Source: a virus
Virus record (IMG/VR): IMGVR_UViG_3300027972_000001
Span: 1-64,000 of that record
DNA: 64,000 nucleotides
Strand: one strand, 5' to 3'
The notes beneath the pieces are model-generated. The model was given only the letters and a program-made list of their open reading frames with translations. It did not search any database and was not told the origin of the DNA. Below are positions 23,969 through 32,549 of the stretch, piece after piece. Numbering within the stretch: the stretch's first letter is position 1; every line of letters starts with the position of its first letter. Both the position numbers and the translations under genes were made by a program.

Positions 23969-24000
23969 CTTGCATATATCAAATATATAATTTATCTTTG
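23969..24000 (+). promoter_or_regulatory. Bacteroidetes-type promoter for the RecT-like gene
   Basis: CTTG at 23969-23972, a 20-base spacer (23973-23992) and TATCTTTG at 23993-24000. This fits the Bacteroidetes primary-sigma consensus (TTTG at -33, 19-21 bases, TAnnTTTG at -7) at all but one position. It lies 27 bases before the ATG at 24028, in one of the few real gaps of the rightward block. Confidence 0.7.
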
Positions 24001-24027
24001 AATAACTAAACTAATCAATAAAACAAA

Positions 24028-24987
24028 ATGAATAATGAAATAAGTGTCATTAAAAGAGATTTAGATTCTACAATCAAAGATTTTGAAAGAGTTAAAGAAG
24101 TAGCTGTTTATGTAGCTACAAGTGAAGTTTTTTCAAAAGGTTTTGAAAGTAAGAATGCTGATGGTACTACAAAAATCGATGAAACTACTGGTAAGCCATT
24201 AATTAATGTTGCTGATGTAGCATTATGTATAATGACTGGTTTGGAACTTGGTCTTAATCTCGCAGGTTCTCTTCTTTATGGTAAAAAATTGAATCAAGCT
24301 ACTTATATGTCAGTAATGAAGGGTAAAAGTCTAGGTATTGACATTGCTACTGCTATTGAAAAAGTTGTTTCAATTCCTACTAAAAATGGTTATGTTAGTT
24401 ATACAATGGTAGATATTATAAGTGCTAAATTAATGCAAGCACAAATTGAATTTTTACCATTTTTACGTAATTATGCTCCATTTTATATTTACCGTGATGC
24501 TGATAATAATGAATTAGATTTAGATAAAATTCTTGATGAAAATGATGATTTGAAATCTGAATATGTTGTAGTTGATACAACTGCTAAACCTGATGATATA
24601 AAGAAACAAGTTAGTGATATTAAAGCATCTGGCAAAATTGTAGTTACTAAAGAACGTCATGGATATTTTACTAAAGCTAAATTTGTTCGTAAATATCCTG
24701 ATGGTAGAACAGTAACTCATTTTCAAAGATTTAGCACTTTAGATGCTGAAAGAGCAGAATTACTTCCTACTTACGATGCTAAAGGAACAGTAATTCAAAA
24801 TGGTAAAGACAATTGGATTCATGGTACTCCACAAATGATGGCTAATAGAACTATTAGTATTGGTGGTAGAATTATAGCAGCAGATCTTCTTAATGGTGTT
24901 TATACTAGAGAAGAAGTTGTAAATAGTGGACTAATTAAAGAAGCAGATGCTCCAATTGTTGATACAGTTGCAGAAGTTATTAATTAA
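24028..24987 (+). CDS. RecT-like single-strand annealing protein
   Basis: A 319-residue protein. The region MTGLELGLNLAGSLLYGKKL (about residues 71-90) resembles the RecT 'a...gLeLgL.p..s' helix, and a YTMVDIISAKLMQAQIE segment follows. The C-terminal HGTPQMMANRTISIGGRIIAADLLNGVYTREEV (residues about 270-300) matches the RecT-family ending, in which a tryptophan/proline block and a run of small residues lead to 'd.l.GvyT.eE'. It would anneal single strands in recombination-dependent replication. It has a promoter of its own at 23969-24000. The following gene region carries an SSB-like candidate. The family is inferred from motifs. Confidence 0.65.
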   Translation: MNNEISVIKRDLDSTIKDFERVKEVAVYVATSEVFSKGFESKNADGTTKIDETTGKPLINVADVALCIMTGLELGLNLAGSLLYGKKLNQATYMSVMKGKSLGIDIATAIEKVVSIPTKNGYVSYTMVDIISAKLMQAQIEFLPFLRNYAPFYIYRDADNNELDLDKILDENDDLKSEYVVVDTTAKPDDIKKQVSDIKASGKIVVTKERHGYFTKAKFVRKYPDGRTVTHFQRFSTLDAERAELLPTYDAKGTVIQNGKDNWIHGTPQMMANRTISIGGRIIAADLLNGVYTREEVVNSGLIKEADAPIVDTVAEVIN

Positions 24988-24996
24988 CTAAAATAG

Positions 24997-25098
24997 ATGA
25001 TAAGTAATTATTTTCTAAAAGTAAAATCGCAATATAAAAGGAAATATCCTAAAACTGCATTAATGCAAATTGGCGATACTTTACATAATCAAAAATAA
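24997..25098 (+). CDS. Small basic protein (33 aa)
   Basis: A 33-residue ORF nine bases after the RecT-like gene. The product is MISNYFLKVKSQYKRKYPKT followed by ALMQIGDTLHNQK, basic and without a membrane segment. It is supported only by position and codon usage. Confidence 0.4.
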   Translation: MISNYFLKVKSQYKRKYPKTALMQIGDTLHNQK

Positions 25099-25140
25099 AA
25101 GACTAATCATCAAAATTCTTTTCTTCTTATTATTAATTTT

Positions 25141-25152
25141 TATTGTTAAACT
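25141..25152 (+). promoter_or_regulatory. Leader element TATTGTTAAACT (copy 2)
   Basis: An exact match to the 12-mer before the GroES-like gene on the other strand (7213-7202). It is placed identically, with 30 bases from its first base to the last base of the ATG. The following bases are also similar (TAAT versus AAAT). The gene it precedes is probably among the most strongly expressed of the phage. Confidence 0.4.
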
Positions 25153-25167
25153 TAATGTAAATTAAAC

Positions 25168-25788
25168 ATGGAATTATCTAGATTTTCTACATCTTTCGTT
25201 GGAAAGGCAGTTCAGAGTGGTAGTAAGGTTCAGGGAAGTGCATATCCTACACTTACAGTAACATCCACAAAAGACAAATTTGTTCTTAATAATAAAGCTC
25301 AGGCACTTTTGGGCTTGTCAGAAGGTTCTAATATTGTAATGATTGACCTTAATAGAGGTTCAGTAGTTACAGAGGATTCTAATGCACGTTGGTATCTTAC
25401 AGGTGGATGGGATAAAGGTAAAGGTCAGACTGAAGGTGCTAAACTTGGAAAAGGTGGAAGTTTCTCATATGCTGGAATTTATTCAGCAATTCAGATGAAT
25501 AAACCTGACATTTCTGAAGCTAGTGTTAAAGATATGGTAGCTGCTGGAAAAGGCATCACACGTGTTACAGGAACTAAAGAAGACCCTAAAGAAGCATTTA
25601 TTGCTCTTCAGAAGGTTACTTTTAAAGTTGAAAAACTTGTTCAGCCTAATGAAGTTGAAGGTGAACCTGATTTGACAGAATTTGAAGTTTCTAAGGGTAT
25701 ATTCCAGCCGGTTTATGCTCTTACTGAAATGGATGTTGTTGCTCATACTCCACGTGCTGAAGGTGAATCTGAAGGTGAAGACGAATAA
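25168..25788 (+). CDS. Hypothetical protein with acidic tail; possible single-strand DNA-binding protein
   Basis: A 206-residue protein with predominantly beta character (SAYPTLTVTSTKDKFVL; SNIVMIDLNRGSVVT), glycine-rich middle loops (GGWDKGKGQ, KLGKGGSFSY) and a very acidic C-terminal tail (EGESEGEDE). An acidic tail and the position after a RecT-like gene are what a phage SSB would show, but no OB-fold motif is certain. Codon usage is atypical for the window: CAG, AAG and CTT are common, as in the 8103 gene. It has its own leader element and a strong terminator, so it is an isolated, probably high-level unit. Confidence 0.8.
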   Translation: MELSRFSTSFVGKAVQSGSKVQGSAYPTLTVTSTKDKFVLNNKAQALLGLSEGSNIVMIDLNRGSVVTEDSNARWYLTGGWDKGKGQTEGAKLGKGGSFSYAGIYSAIQMNKPDISEASVKDMVAAGKGITRVTGTKEDPKEAFIALQKVTFKVEKLVQPNEVEGEPDLTEFEVSKGIFQPVYALTEMDVVAHTPRAEGESEGEDE

Positions 25789-25825
25789 CTAGTCCTTTCT
25801 AACAAATTTTTGAATATTCATTATG

Positions 25826-25869
25826 ATAGGGATAGTTATTTTAAAGTAGCTATCCCTATATTTCTTTTT
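25826..25869 (+). terminator. Rho-independent terminator
   Basis: A perfect 10-base stem (ATAGGGATAG at 25826-25835, CTATCCCTAT at 25850-25859) with a 14-base loop is followed by ATTTCTTTTT. It closes the unit of the acidic-tail gene. It also shows that the upstream TTG at 25810 is not the start of the next gene. Confidence 0.8.
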
Positions 25870-25890
25870 ATTAATTTAATTTTTATACTT

Positions 25891-26721
25891 ATGCCATTAC
25901 TTGATATTAATACACAAACAACTAGTAGACTAGGATTAGAACCAATAAAGAATCCAGCAGGTGGATATTTATATGAAGGTTGTATTCCTACTAGAGTTAT
26001 AGATTTCCATGTAACTCAGCAAGATCATACAAAAGGTGAATTTAAAGATCTTAAAGTACCTGTTTTACAAGTTGAATTTGAGAATTTCAAACTCAATGTT
26101 AATGATCCTGATCGTTTTTATACTCATTCATTTAAAGTAGTAGGAACTAAACAACTTGTTCAAGGTACTACTGATCAGTATGAAAATAGAAAAGCTGAAG
26201 AAATTGATGTTGATACTCAAACATTATGGAAAGCTATTAAACATTTTCTTGAAAATCTAACAGGAAGTCCTAATTATAGAAATATAGTTAATATTCCTAA
26301 AGCAGATCAAATTAAATATCTTGATCTTCCTGGTATCGCTGCTCCTGCAGAAAGAATTAAAGGATATGAAAATTTCTTTAATTATCTTGTTGCTTTTGTT
26401 AATGGAGATGGAAAAGACATCAAATCTCAAATTCTTGATGCAGAAGGAAAAGGACTTTCAATGTGGTTAAAAATGCTTCCTAATTATGATAAAGATCCTA
26501 AGAGAAATGCTAAATACTATGCTATCTCTAGATTTATTAATCAAGGGGTATTTGAACCTATGAAAGTTGATAAAGGACTTCCTGCTGGTGGACCTAAAAT
26601 TATTAGAGTTAAACCAACAGAATCTTTAGCTCTTGTAGCAACTTTAGTTCCATCTGGTAATACAGTTATACCTGGACATGGTGGTGGATTATCTCCTGAA
26701 GTTGCAAATCTTTTAAAATAA
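25891..26721 (+). CDS. Hypothetical protein (276 aa), isolated between terminators
   Basis: The frame is open from a TTG at 25810, but that part encodes the terminator hairpin. The ATG at 25891 (MPLLDINTQTTSRLG) is the likely start. The 276-residue product has a beta-rich first half (VPVLQVEFENFKLNVNDPD, then HSFKVVGTKQLV) and a helical middle (LWKAIKHFLENLTG). A glycine-rich C-terminal tail (GHGGGLSP) closes it. Having terminators on both sides implies separate, strong expression. It could be a second nucleic-acid-binding protein of the RecT/SSB group, but no motif supports this. No family is recognised. Confidence 0.8.
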   Translation: MPLLDINTQTTSRLGLEPIKNPAGGYLYEGCIPTRVIDFHVTQQDHTKGEFKDLKVPVLQVEFENFKLNVNDPDRFYTHSFKVVGTKQLVQGTTDQYENRKAEEIDVDTQTLWKAIKHFLENLTGSPNYRNIVNIPKADQIKYLDLPGIAAPAERIKGYENFFNYLVAFVNGDGKDIKSQILDAEGKGLSMWLKMLPNYDKDPKRNAKYYAISRFINQGVFEPMKVDKGLPAGGPKIIRVKPTESLALVATLVPSGNTVIPGHGGGLSPEVANLLK

Positions 26722-26737
26722 AATTGTAGTATTAATA

Positions 26738-26770
26738 AAGGGGTAGTAAATAATACTATCCCTTTTTTTT
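26738..26770 (+). terminator. Rho-independent terminator
   Basis: An 11-base stem with one G-T pair (AAGGGGTAGTA at 26738-26748 with TACTATCCCTT at 26754-26764) and a 5-base loop is followed by six more T residues. It lies 17 bases past the stop of the 25891 gene and 12 bases before the primase gene. Confidence 0.85.
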
Positions 26771-26781
26771 ATATTTTATAT

Positions 26782-27897
26782 ATGCAATTACTTGATAACA
26801 GTAACCTAAAAAAATACATTCTGGAAACATTTGATCAAGTTGAAATCTTTGCTACATATTTAGAAGTTCCTGAAACTGATATTAATTATTGTTTAAATAA
26901 TAAAAATTATAAAATTAGTAATCCCCTTAGAGATGATAGAGATCCTTCATTAGGTTTTATGGCTGTAATGGATAGAACTACTAATCTATATAAATTGAAA
27001 ATGTATGATTGGGCTGATCCTAGTTATAGAGGAGATTGTTTTGATTTAGTTGGTAAAGTACGTTCATTAAATCCTAATAAAAGTATTGAATTTATTACCA
27101 TATGTAAAGATATTATATATAGTATGAAAAATAAGACTTTACAACAAAATACTAATTTAATAGTTAATCTTAAACAAGAACTTTTTACTCAAATACATAT
27201 TGAACCTAGATTATGGAATAGCAAAGATATTAATTTGTGGAATAGTTTTGGACTCCCATTTAATGAATATAAACATATAATATTTCCTTTACAACATAGT
27301 TTTATTTCCAATTATTGTGATTATACGTATGAAGAAAATGATCCTGGTTATGCATGGATAAGCGGATATTATGAAAACAAGACATTATATACTCTTTATT
27401 TTCCATTTAGAGATGGTAAAGATAAATATAAACCAAGATTTAAAAAGAATAATAAATTTTATCCTATAGAATGTATTCATGAATTAAAACCAGCAGATAT
27501 TTTAGTAATCACAAAAGCATATAAAGAAAAATTACTTATTAGTAGATTATTATTTAAAATTAAAAAAGTACATACTATACAAGTTACTAATCTGACATCT
27601 GAAAGTATAATATTATCTGATAATTTTGTAATGAAATTATATGATATTTATCCTACAATTGTTACAAATAGTGACTTTGATTATACAGGTTTAAAAACTA
27701 GTGGAGAACATAAAAGAAAGTATGGTATGATAAGATTTATTCCTACTAATGGTAAATATGGAACATATGATTTTGGAGGTAAAGATTTATGTGATATTCA
27801 TGCTGCTAAAGGTATTGATTATGCAATAAATTTATTGCAAGAAGCATATACTTATTTAAGAACTGAAATTGAAATAGAAAATGAAATTAATTTATAA
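26782..27897 (+). CDS. DnaG-type primase (Toprim)
   Basis: A 371-residue protein with the two-part layout of phage primases. Near residue 46, ISNPLRDDRDPSLGF corresponds to the 'CPFH.dkTPSf' block, but the zinc-binding cysteines are absent. KLKMYDWADPSYRGDCFDLVG follows, as in the zinc-domain tail. The Toprim part has ILVITKAYKEKLLISRLL (the K-containing variant seen in phage primases) and TNSDFDYTGLKTSG, the D-x-D-x-x-G metal motif. It makes RNA primers for the family B polymerase. It starts just after a terminator, so it opens a new unit, yet no promoter match was found in the short gap. Confidence 0.75.
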   Translation: MQLLDNSNLKKYILETFDQVEIFATYLEVPETDINYCLNNKNYKISNPLRDDRDPSLGFMAVMDRTTNLYKLKMYDWADPSYRGDCFDLVGKVRSLNPNKSIEFITICKDIIYSMKNKTLQQNTNLIVNLKQELFTQIHIEPRLWNSKDINLWNSFGLPFNEYKHIIFPLQHSFISNYCDYTYEENDPGYAWISGYYENKTLYTLYFPFRDGKDKYKPRFKKNNKFYPIECIHELKPADILVITKAYKEKLLISRLLFKIKKVHTIQVTNLTSESIILSDNFVMKLYDIYPTIVTNSDFDYTGLKTSGEHKRKYGMIRFIPTNGKYGTYDFGGKDLCDIHAAKGIDYAINLLQEAYTYLRTEIEIENEINL

Positions 27898-27904
27898 ATT
27901 AATT

Positions 27905-28393
27905 ATGAAAAATATTTATCCTTCTAACCCTGTAGTAGAACAATTAATTATTAAAGAAGATAAAACTAATATTCTTAAAATAATATTGTTTACGCCACTT
28001 ACAAAACAACAATGTGATGAATTTATAATTACTTTAGATAAATATTTAGTATTTCCTAAATTAAGTAATAAAAGAATAGAATTAAATAATTTATTATATA
28101 AATATCATAACTTCACATTTGATGATATTATTGGATTAGGAGATACTAAATTAGATACTAGATCAGTCAATTCTTATATTGAATCTGTTCCTGTAAAATT
28201 AAATGATACAGTAAAAAAATCATTTAAATGTTTTGTCAATAAAGACTGGAGAGAACCAAAATTTAATGTTGTTTATCATGAAGATGGTGGTTGTAGTTGG
28301 AATTGTTTAATGCAAAAATTAAGAAATCCAGAATATGGTATTGTTTTTAGTATTCCTTATACTGATAAATCTAAATTCAAGATCAATGATTAA
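27905..28393 (+). CDS. Hypothetical protein (162 aa)
   Basis: The frame is open from 27881 inside the primase gene. The ATG at 27905, preceded by AATTAATT and lying after the primase stop, is preferred. The protein is soluble, with EQLIIKEDKTNILKIILFTPL near the start and a cysteine/tryptophan block CSWNC near residue 130. Function unknown. Confidence 0.7.
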   Translation: MKNIYPSNPVVEQLIIKEDKTNILKIILFTPLTKQQCDEFIITLDKYLVFPKLSNKRIELNNLLYKYHNFTFDDIIGLGDTKLDTRSVNSYIESVPVKLNDTVKKSFKCFVNKDWREPKFNVVYHEDGGCSWNCLMQKLRNPEYGIVFSIPYTDKSKFKIND

Positions 28394-28739
28394 TTTTGAT
28401 GTTACAGATGAACATTTAGAAGTAATGTATGAAATGAGTATAACTCAATATAGAACATTACGTAATATAAAAGTTCATAATGGACATGAAATGTTCAAAA
28501 TGAATATAAATGATGGAGTAATTAGTAAAGCTAATTGTACTATTCTTAATAAACATATTTCCTTAAAATATGAAGTTGGACATTTATATATAGCTGCTTT
28601 AAATCTTAATAATGCACATAATAAATTTGATAAAATACTTAATCAAATAAATATTATTGCTAAACGTAGAGCAATCGCTAATTTAATGCACATTCTTTCT
28701 TTAAAGGGGAGTGGACAAATTAATCTTAATAAATCTTAA
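28389..28739 (+). CDS. Hypothetical protein (116 aa)
   Basis: The start is set at the ATG at 28389 (MINFDVTDEHLEVMYE), overlapping the preceding stop by 5 bases. An upstream ATG at 28335 would add a hydrophobic 18-residue piece lying wholly inside the preceding gene. The protein is mostly helical, with GHLYIAALNLNNAHNKFDK. No family is recognised. Confidence 0.65.
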   Translation: MNFDVTDEHLEVMYEMSITQYRTLRNIKVHNGHEMFKMNINDGVISKANCTILNKHISLKYEVGHLYIAALNLNNAHNKFDKILNQINIIAKRRAIANLMHILSLKGSGQINLNKS

Positions 28740-28740
28740 T

Positions 28741-29067
28741 ATGCAGACATTATATACTGTAGAAGATAAAGAAACTGGAGGTGTAAAAACATTACTTCAT
28801 GTATCTAGTTATACTAGTATTGGGTTAGTAGTTGTTATTTATATGTCAGATGAATATGGTACTCATAAAGGTACTGTACGTCGTATTTTTGCTAATATGA
28901 TAGATGTTGCTTACCATAATGCGTTAAGAAAGAAAATTAAAGCACAAGGTGGTATAATTCATAAACGAATATCTTATACTCCTTTACCTAAAACTATTCA
29001 AAATTTAAGTGATTATCCAAATAGAGATAATAAAGGTAGATTTTGTTCAATTAAAAATAAGAAATAA
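28741..29067 (+). CDS. Hypothetical protein (108 aa)
   Basis: Start at the ATG at 28741, one base after the preceding stop. The product is basic, beginning MQTLYTVEDKETGGVKTLLH, with a KKIKAQGGIIHKRISYTPL segment and a KNKK end. It could bind nucleic acid. Function unknown. Confidence 0.7.
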   Translation: MQTLYTVEDKETGGVKTLLHVSSYTSIGLVVVIYMSDEYGTHKGTVRRIFANMIDVAYHNALRKKIKAQGGIIHKRISYTPLPKTIQNLSDYPNRDNKGRFCSIKNKK

Positions 29068-29324
29068 TGAAATATTTAGTTATTGAATTAGAGGAAAGTC
29101 CTCACATTTTATGTAATTATAAATTTAGTGATGGTCCATATGAGCCTATTATTTATGAAGATAAGAATAGTGCTTTTAGAGATGCTAGTAAATGTAAAAA
29201 AGGATTAGTATATCCTATTACAGATATTATGAAAATGTTTGAAAGAATAAAATTAATAGCTAAAGAACATGATGCTATTGATATTCTTGATGAACTAATG
29301 GCATTAGTAAATGAAGTAGTTTAA
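29067..29324 (+). CDS. Hypothetical protein (85 aa)
   Basis: An 85-residue acidic protein (MKYLVIELEESPHILCNY), with a YPITDIMKMFERIKLIAKEH helix. It overlaps the preceding stop by one base. No family is recognised. Confidence 0.65.
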   Translation: MKYLVIELEESPHILCNYKFSDGPYEPIIYEDKNSAFRDASKCKKGLVYPITDIMKMFERIKLIAKEHDAIDILDELMALVNEVV

Positions 29325-29339
29325 TATTAATAATATAAA

Positions 29340-29567
29340 ATGAAAGTATTTGATATTGAACTTATTGTAGCATATGATATTGGCGCTAATGAAATAATAG
29401 AAATATCACAAGGAACTCTTCCAACAGATACATTTAATTTTCATATCTTAGATAAAGATAGAGAAAAAAGTACTGGCAGAACTACTATAAGATTTGAAAA
29501 TATAAATGATCTTCGTAAATGTTTAAATGATTTTGAAAAGAGGTTTAATCTAATAAAGAAAAAATGA
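29340..29567 (+). CDS. Hypothetical protein (75 aa)
   Basis: A 75-residue protein with a MKVFDIELIVAYDIGANEII opening and a helical end (INDLRKCLNDFEKRFNLI). Its general layout, strands followed by a Glu/Lys-rich helix near the C-terminus, recalls the small proteins at 35436 and 35690. It overlaps the HD-like gene by 4 bases. Confidence 0.65.
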   Translation: MKVFDIELIVAYDIGANEIIEISQGTLPTDTFNFHILDKDREKSTGRTTIRFENINDLRKCLNDFEKRFNLIKKK

Positions 29568-30211
29568 AAATAGGTACTAAAAGTCTTTTATTTGGTGCGC
29601 ATCAATTTATAATACATCCTATTATTGTATTTATAGCTTGGTGGAAACTTTATGGTTTTCCTTTTGATCCTAGATTATGGGTTGCTTTTATAGTACATGA
29701 CTGGGGATATTGGGGTAAATCTAATATGGATGGTGATGAAGGTGAAATACATGTTTTTCTTGGAGCCGACATAATGCATAAATTATTTGATAGAAAACAT
29801 AAAACTACTAATATTGGTAGAGGACAAACTATTATGATAGGTGGTACTTACACATGGTATAATTTTACCTTATTTCATTCTCGTTTTTATGCTAAGAAAA
29901 ATAATCATCCTATATCTAAACTTTGTGTAGCTGATAAATATGCTATTGTACTTGATCCTTGGTGGTTCTATCTTATTAGAGCTAGTTTAAGTAGTGAGAT
30001 TAAAGAATATAGAGATCATCATTATAAACAAACTGGTGAATTATATATAACTAATAAACATTGGTTAATTAGTATTAAAACATATCTTAATTTATGGGTT
30101 ATACAGCATAAAAACAATTTAAATGATACATGGACTAAAAATAATGATCTTAGTCCAGATGGTACAATAGGATTTCATGAAACTATAAAAAGAGAACTAT
30201 ATGGAAAATAA
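29564..30211 (+). CDS. HD-domain-like protein
   Basis: A 215-residue protein with a histidine/aspartate pattern of the HD phosphohydrolase type: HQFIIHP near residue 13, VAFIVHDWGYWG near 41-52 (HD pair), EGEIHVFLGADIM near 60-72, and SKLCVADKYAIVLDPWW near 117-133 (second Asp). Related phage proteins keep the same order. HD enzymes cleave phosphate esters of nucleotides, so a role in nucleotide metabolism beside the dNMP kinase is plausible. The family assignment is by motif spacing only. Confidence 0.6.
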   Translation: MKIGTKSLLFGAHQFIIHPIIVFIAWWKLYGFPFDPRLWVAFIVHDWGYWGKSNMDGDEGEIHVFLGADIMHKLFDRKHKTTNIGRGQTIMIGGTYTWYNFTLFHSRFYAKKNNHPISKLCVADKYAIVLDPWWFYLIRASLSSEIKEYRDHHYKQTGELYITNKHWLISIKTYLNLWVIQHKNNLNDTWTKNNDLSPDGTIGFHETIKRELYGK

Positions 30212-30431
30212 TAATCCTAATCAAGGTTTACCTTTAGTATTTATGTACGAAGGTTTTATATATTCTAAAGAAGTAGATGGAATGTATCATGTATTTTTAG
30301 CTAATTATCCTAGAATACCATCTAATAGTGTCAATATAATATCAATTGCAAAAGCTAGAGAATTATTTGCTACTGCTAAATTTATAAGTAGTATAATAGT
30401 ATTAACAAATAATGTAAATTTAAAAGTATGA
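30201..30431 (+). CDS. Hypothetical protein (76 aa)
   Basis: A 76-residue protein (QGLPLVFMYEGFIYSKEVDG). It overlaps the HD-like gene by 11 bases and the kinase gene by 4 bases, so it is translationally coupled to both. No family is recognised. Confidence 0.6.
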   Translation: MENNNPNQGLPLVFMYEGFIYSKEVDGMYHVFLANYPRIPSNSVNIISIAKARELFATAKFISSIIVLTNNVNLKV

Positions 30432-31273
30432 TAATAGGTATTAGTGGTAAAATAGGAAGTGGTAAGGATACTATAGGAAAGATTATACAATATCTTACTA
30501 TGGTTGATTTTAAAACAATGAATTTATTAAGAAATGAAGATGGTAGTAAAGTTACATTTGAACAACATTTTCTTAATAATATATATCTTCAATCATATTC
30601 CAATTGGCAAATTAAAAAGTTTGCAGATAAACTTAAAGAATGTGTTAGTCTAATTCTTAATATTTCTAGAGAAGATTTAGAGAAGATTGAAGTTAAAAAT
30701 AGAATATTAGGAGAAGAATGGACTAGATATGGTTATGCTGATTATTTTTATAGAGATATGAATGGTACTCCTATTATGAACAATAAACAATGTTCTAAAG
30801 AAGAATATGAAGAGCATTATAAAATTAATTGGCAAACTACATATAAACACGAATATACTGTTAGAGATATTCTTCAATTGTTTGGTACTGAAGCTTGTAG
30901 AAATCAAATACATACTAATTTTTGGGTTAATGCTTTATTTAGTGAATATACAGGTAAAACTGAAAAATGGGATTGTGATGGAAATAGTATATTAGATATT
31001 TATCCTAATTGGATTATTACTGATATGCGATTTCCTAATGAACTTGAAGCAGTAAAGAAAAGAGAGGGAATTACTATTAGATGCAATAGAACTGTTTTTG
31101 AACAAAATGGAATTAAATATAAACTCAATTCTAATATGGATAGTCAAAGTAATCATCCTTCTGAAATTGCTCTAGATAATGCTACTTTTGACTATACTAT
31201 TGACAATAATGGTACTATTGGAGAATTAATTGTAAAAGTAAAGGAAATATTAATTAAAGAAAGGATAATATAA
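30428..31273 (+). CDS. Deoxynucleoside monophosphate kinase-like protein
   Basis: A 281-residue protein opening with IIGISGKIGSGKDTIGKII, a P-loop of the T4 gp1-type dNMP kinase (G-x-x-G-S-G-K-D-T at about residues 7-15). TVRDILQLFGTEACRNQIH (about 140-158) is the conserved 'R-x-x-L-Q-x-x-G-t-e-x-x-R' substrate block. ITDMRFPNELEAVKK (about 197-211) is the 'D-v-R-f-x-n-E' block. These support phosphorylation of dNMPs for phage DNA synthesis. It neighbours ThyX and the HD-like protein. Confidence 0.85.
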   Translation: MIIGISGKIGSGKDTIGKIIQYLTMVDFKTMNLLRNEDGSKVTFEQHFLNNIYLQSYSNWQIKKFADKLKECVSLILNISREDLEKIEVKNRILGEEWTRYGYADYFYRDMNGTPIMNNKQCSKEEYEEHYKINWQTTYKHEYTVRDILQLFGTEACRNQIHTNFWVNALFSEYTGKTEKWDCDGNSILDIYPNWIITDMRFPNELEAVKKREGITIRCNRTVFEQNGIKYKLNSNMDSQSNHPSEIALDNATFDYTIDNNGTIGELIVKVKEILIKERII

Positions 31274-31443
31274 TGGAAATATTAATTAAATCAAACAAAC
31301 CAGAATTTATTAAAGAACTAGCTGATGCTTTTTCTAGTGGTTGTTATATTGAAAATCTTCGTGAAGATATTCTTATAGAAAGTACAGATGTTATTGTAGA
31401 AACAGATAAGGATTTAATAATAATTAATATTGAAAGAAAATGA
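31273..31443 (+). CDS. Small hypothetical protein (56 aa)
   Basis: A 56-residue ORF whose ATG overlaps the kinase stop and whose TGA overlaps the next ATG. The product is MEILIKSNKPEFIKELADAF followed by an acidic strand-rich tail. The two-sided coupling is the evidence for coding. Confidence 0.55.
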   Translation: MEILIKSNKPEFIKELADAFSSGCYIENLREDILIESTDVIVETDKDLIIINIERK

Positions 31444-31619
31444 AAAAATATGCTATTCAAGACGTTACTGACAAACAGTATTATGCTGATAATAACCAAT
31501 GGAGTAGTTCTATTGAAGATGCTTTACATTTTAATAATGAAGATGAAGCTTGGGAAATAGCGATTGTATTGAATCGTGATTTTAGTTTTACATTAACTGT
31601 TATACCCATAATCTATTAA
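31440..31619 (+). CDS. Small hypothetical protein (59 aa)
   Basis: A 59-residue ORF (MKKYAIQDVTDKQYYADNNQ, then EDALHFNNEDEAWEIAI), coupled to the preceding ORF by 4 bases and ending 3 bases before thyX. The composition and a 'strand-helix' layout suggest a small folded domain. Function unknown. Confidence 0.55.
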   Translation: MKKYAIQDVTDKQYYADNNQWSSSIEDALHFNNEDEAWEIAIVLNRDFSFTLTVIPIIY

Positions 31620-31622
31620 ATT

Positions 31623-32546
31623 ATGGAATTAATTAAATCTTCTTCACAAATTATGCCTTATGATTCTAATCCTCTAAAGCATATTGAATTAGTAGCTAGA
31701 AACTGTTATAAATCTGAAGATAAAATAACAGATAATAGTTATACTAAATTTGTACAAAAATTAAAGGATAGAAAACATATGGCTATGTTAGAATTTTATC
31801 CTTTTTATTTTCATGTTAGTACTAGTGTTGCAACACAATTATTATACATTAATAATCAACCAGAAATTAATGGTGACTTAATGATAAATGACGATAGAAC
31901 TAAATCATATATGGAAGTTAGTTGTAATTTAAGAACAGCTATTATGATTAGTAAAGAATATGGTGGTCTCGCATATTCTATTTCTCAAGTATATCCTCAA
32001 TTATTATTTTTATTTGAATCTATAAATAAAGACAATAATGTGACATTAGTAACAGATATGGAAGTTGATATGTTTCTTCAATATCTTACAGCTAGATTTA
32101 TATGTGATCGTGGCGTTACTCATGAATTAGTTAGACATAGAATGTGTAGTTTTGCACAAGAGAGTACCAGATATTGTAATTATGGAAAAGAAGATGTTAA
32201 ATTTATTATTCCTAGTTGGACTAAATATGAAGAAGGAATACAAGAAAATGTAACATTTGATAGTGAAGAAGCAGAAGGAATTATGAGATTTAATATGTTA
32301 TCAGTAGAAGAAGATTATCAAACATTAATTAATACTCATAAATATACACCACAACAAGCTAGAGCTATTCTTCCTAATTGTCTTAAAACTGAAATTATTG
32401 TTCAAGCTAGATTATCAGAATGGAAACATATTTTTGAACAAAGATGTTCTAAATCTGCACATCCTGATATGCAAGAATTAATGATTCCCTTTAAAAAGAA
32501 AGTATGTGAAATAAGTAGTGAGTATAATGATTATTTTAATTCTTAA
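31623..32546 (+). CDS. thyX: Flavin-dependent thymidylate synthase
   Basis: A 307-residue enzyme that methylates dUMP to dTMP using FAD, NADPH and methylene-tetrahydrofolate. The diagnostic ThyX motif RHRMCSFAQESTRY starts at residue 171 (R-H-R-x-x-S-x-x-x-x-S-x-R). A second conserved region, HKYTPQQARAILPN, lies near residue 240, followed by RLSEWKHIFEQRCSKSAHPDMQELM, which carries the conserved C-terminal Arg and His. It is larger than the typical enzyme (about 220-250 residues), with extra sequence near residues 85-150. It joins the dNMP kinase and dUTPase in supplying dTTP. Confidence 0.95.
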   Translation: MELIKSSSQIMPYDSNPLKHIELVARNCYKSEDKITDNSYTKFVQKLKDRKHMAMLEFYPFYFHVSTSVATQLLYINNQPEINGDLMINDDRTKSYMEVSCNLRTAIMISKEYGGLAYSISQVYPQLLFLFESINKDNNVTLVTDMEVDMFLQYLTARFICDRGVTHELVRHRMCSFAQESTRYCNYGKEDVKFIIPSWTKYEEGIQENVTFDSEEAEGIMRFNMLSVEEDYQTLINTHKYTPQQARAILPNCLKTEIIVQARLSEWKHIFEQRCSKSAHPDMQELMIPFKKKVCEISSEYNDYFNS

Positions 32547-32549
32547 TTT

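Noticed and set aside
25810-25890. TTG start extending the 25891 gene by 27 residues
   Set aside because: The extension is encoded by a perfect 10-base-pair terminator hairpin and its T-rich tail; the ATG at 25891 is the sensible start.
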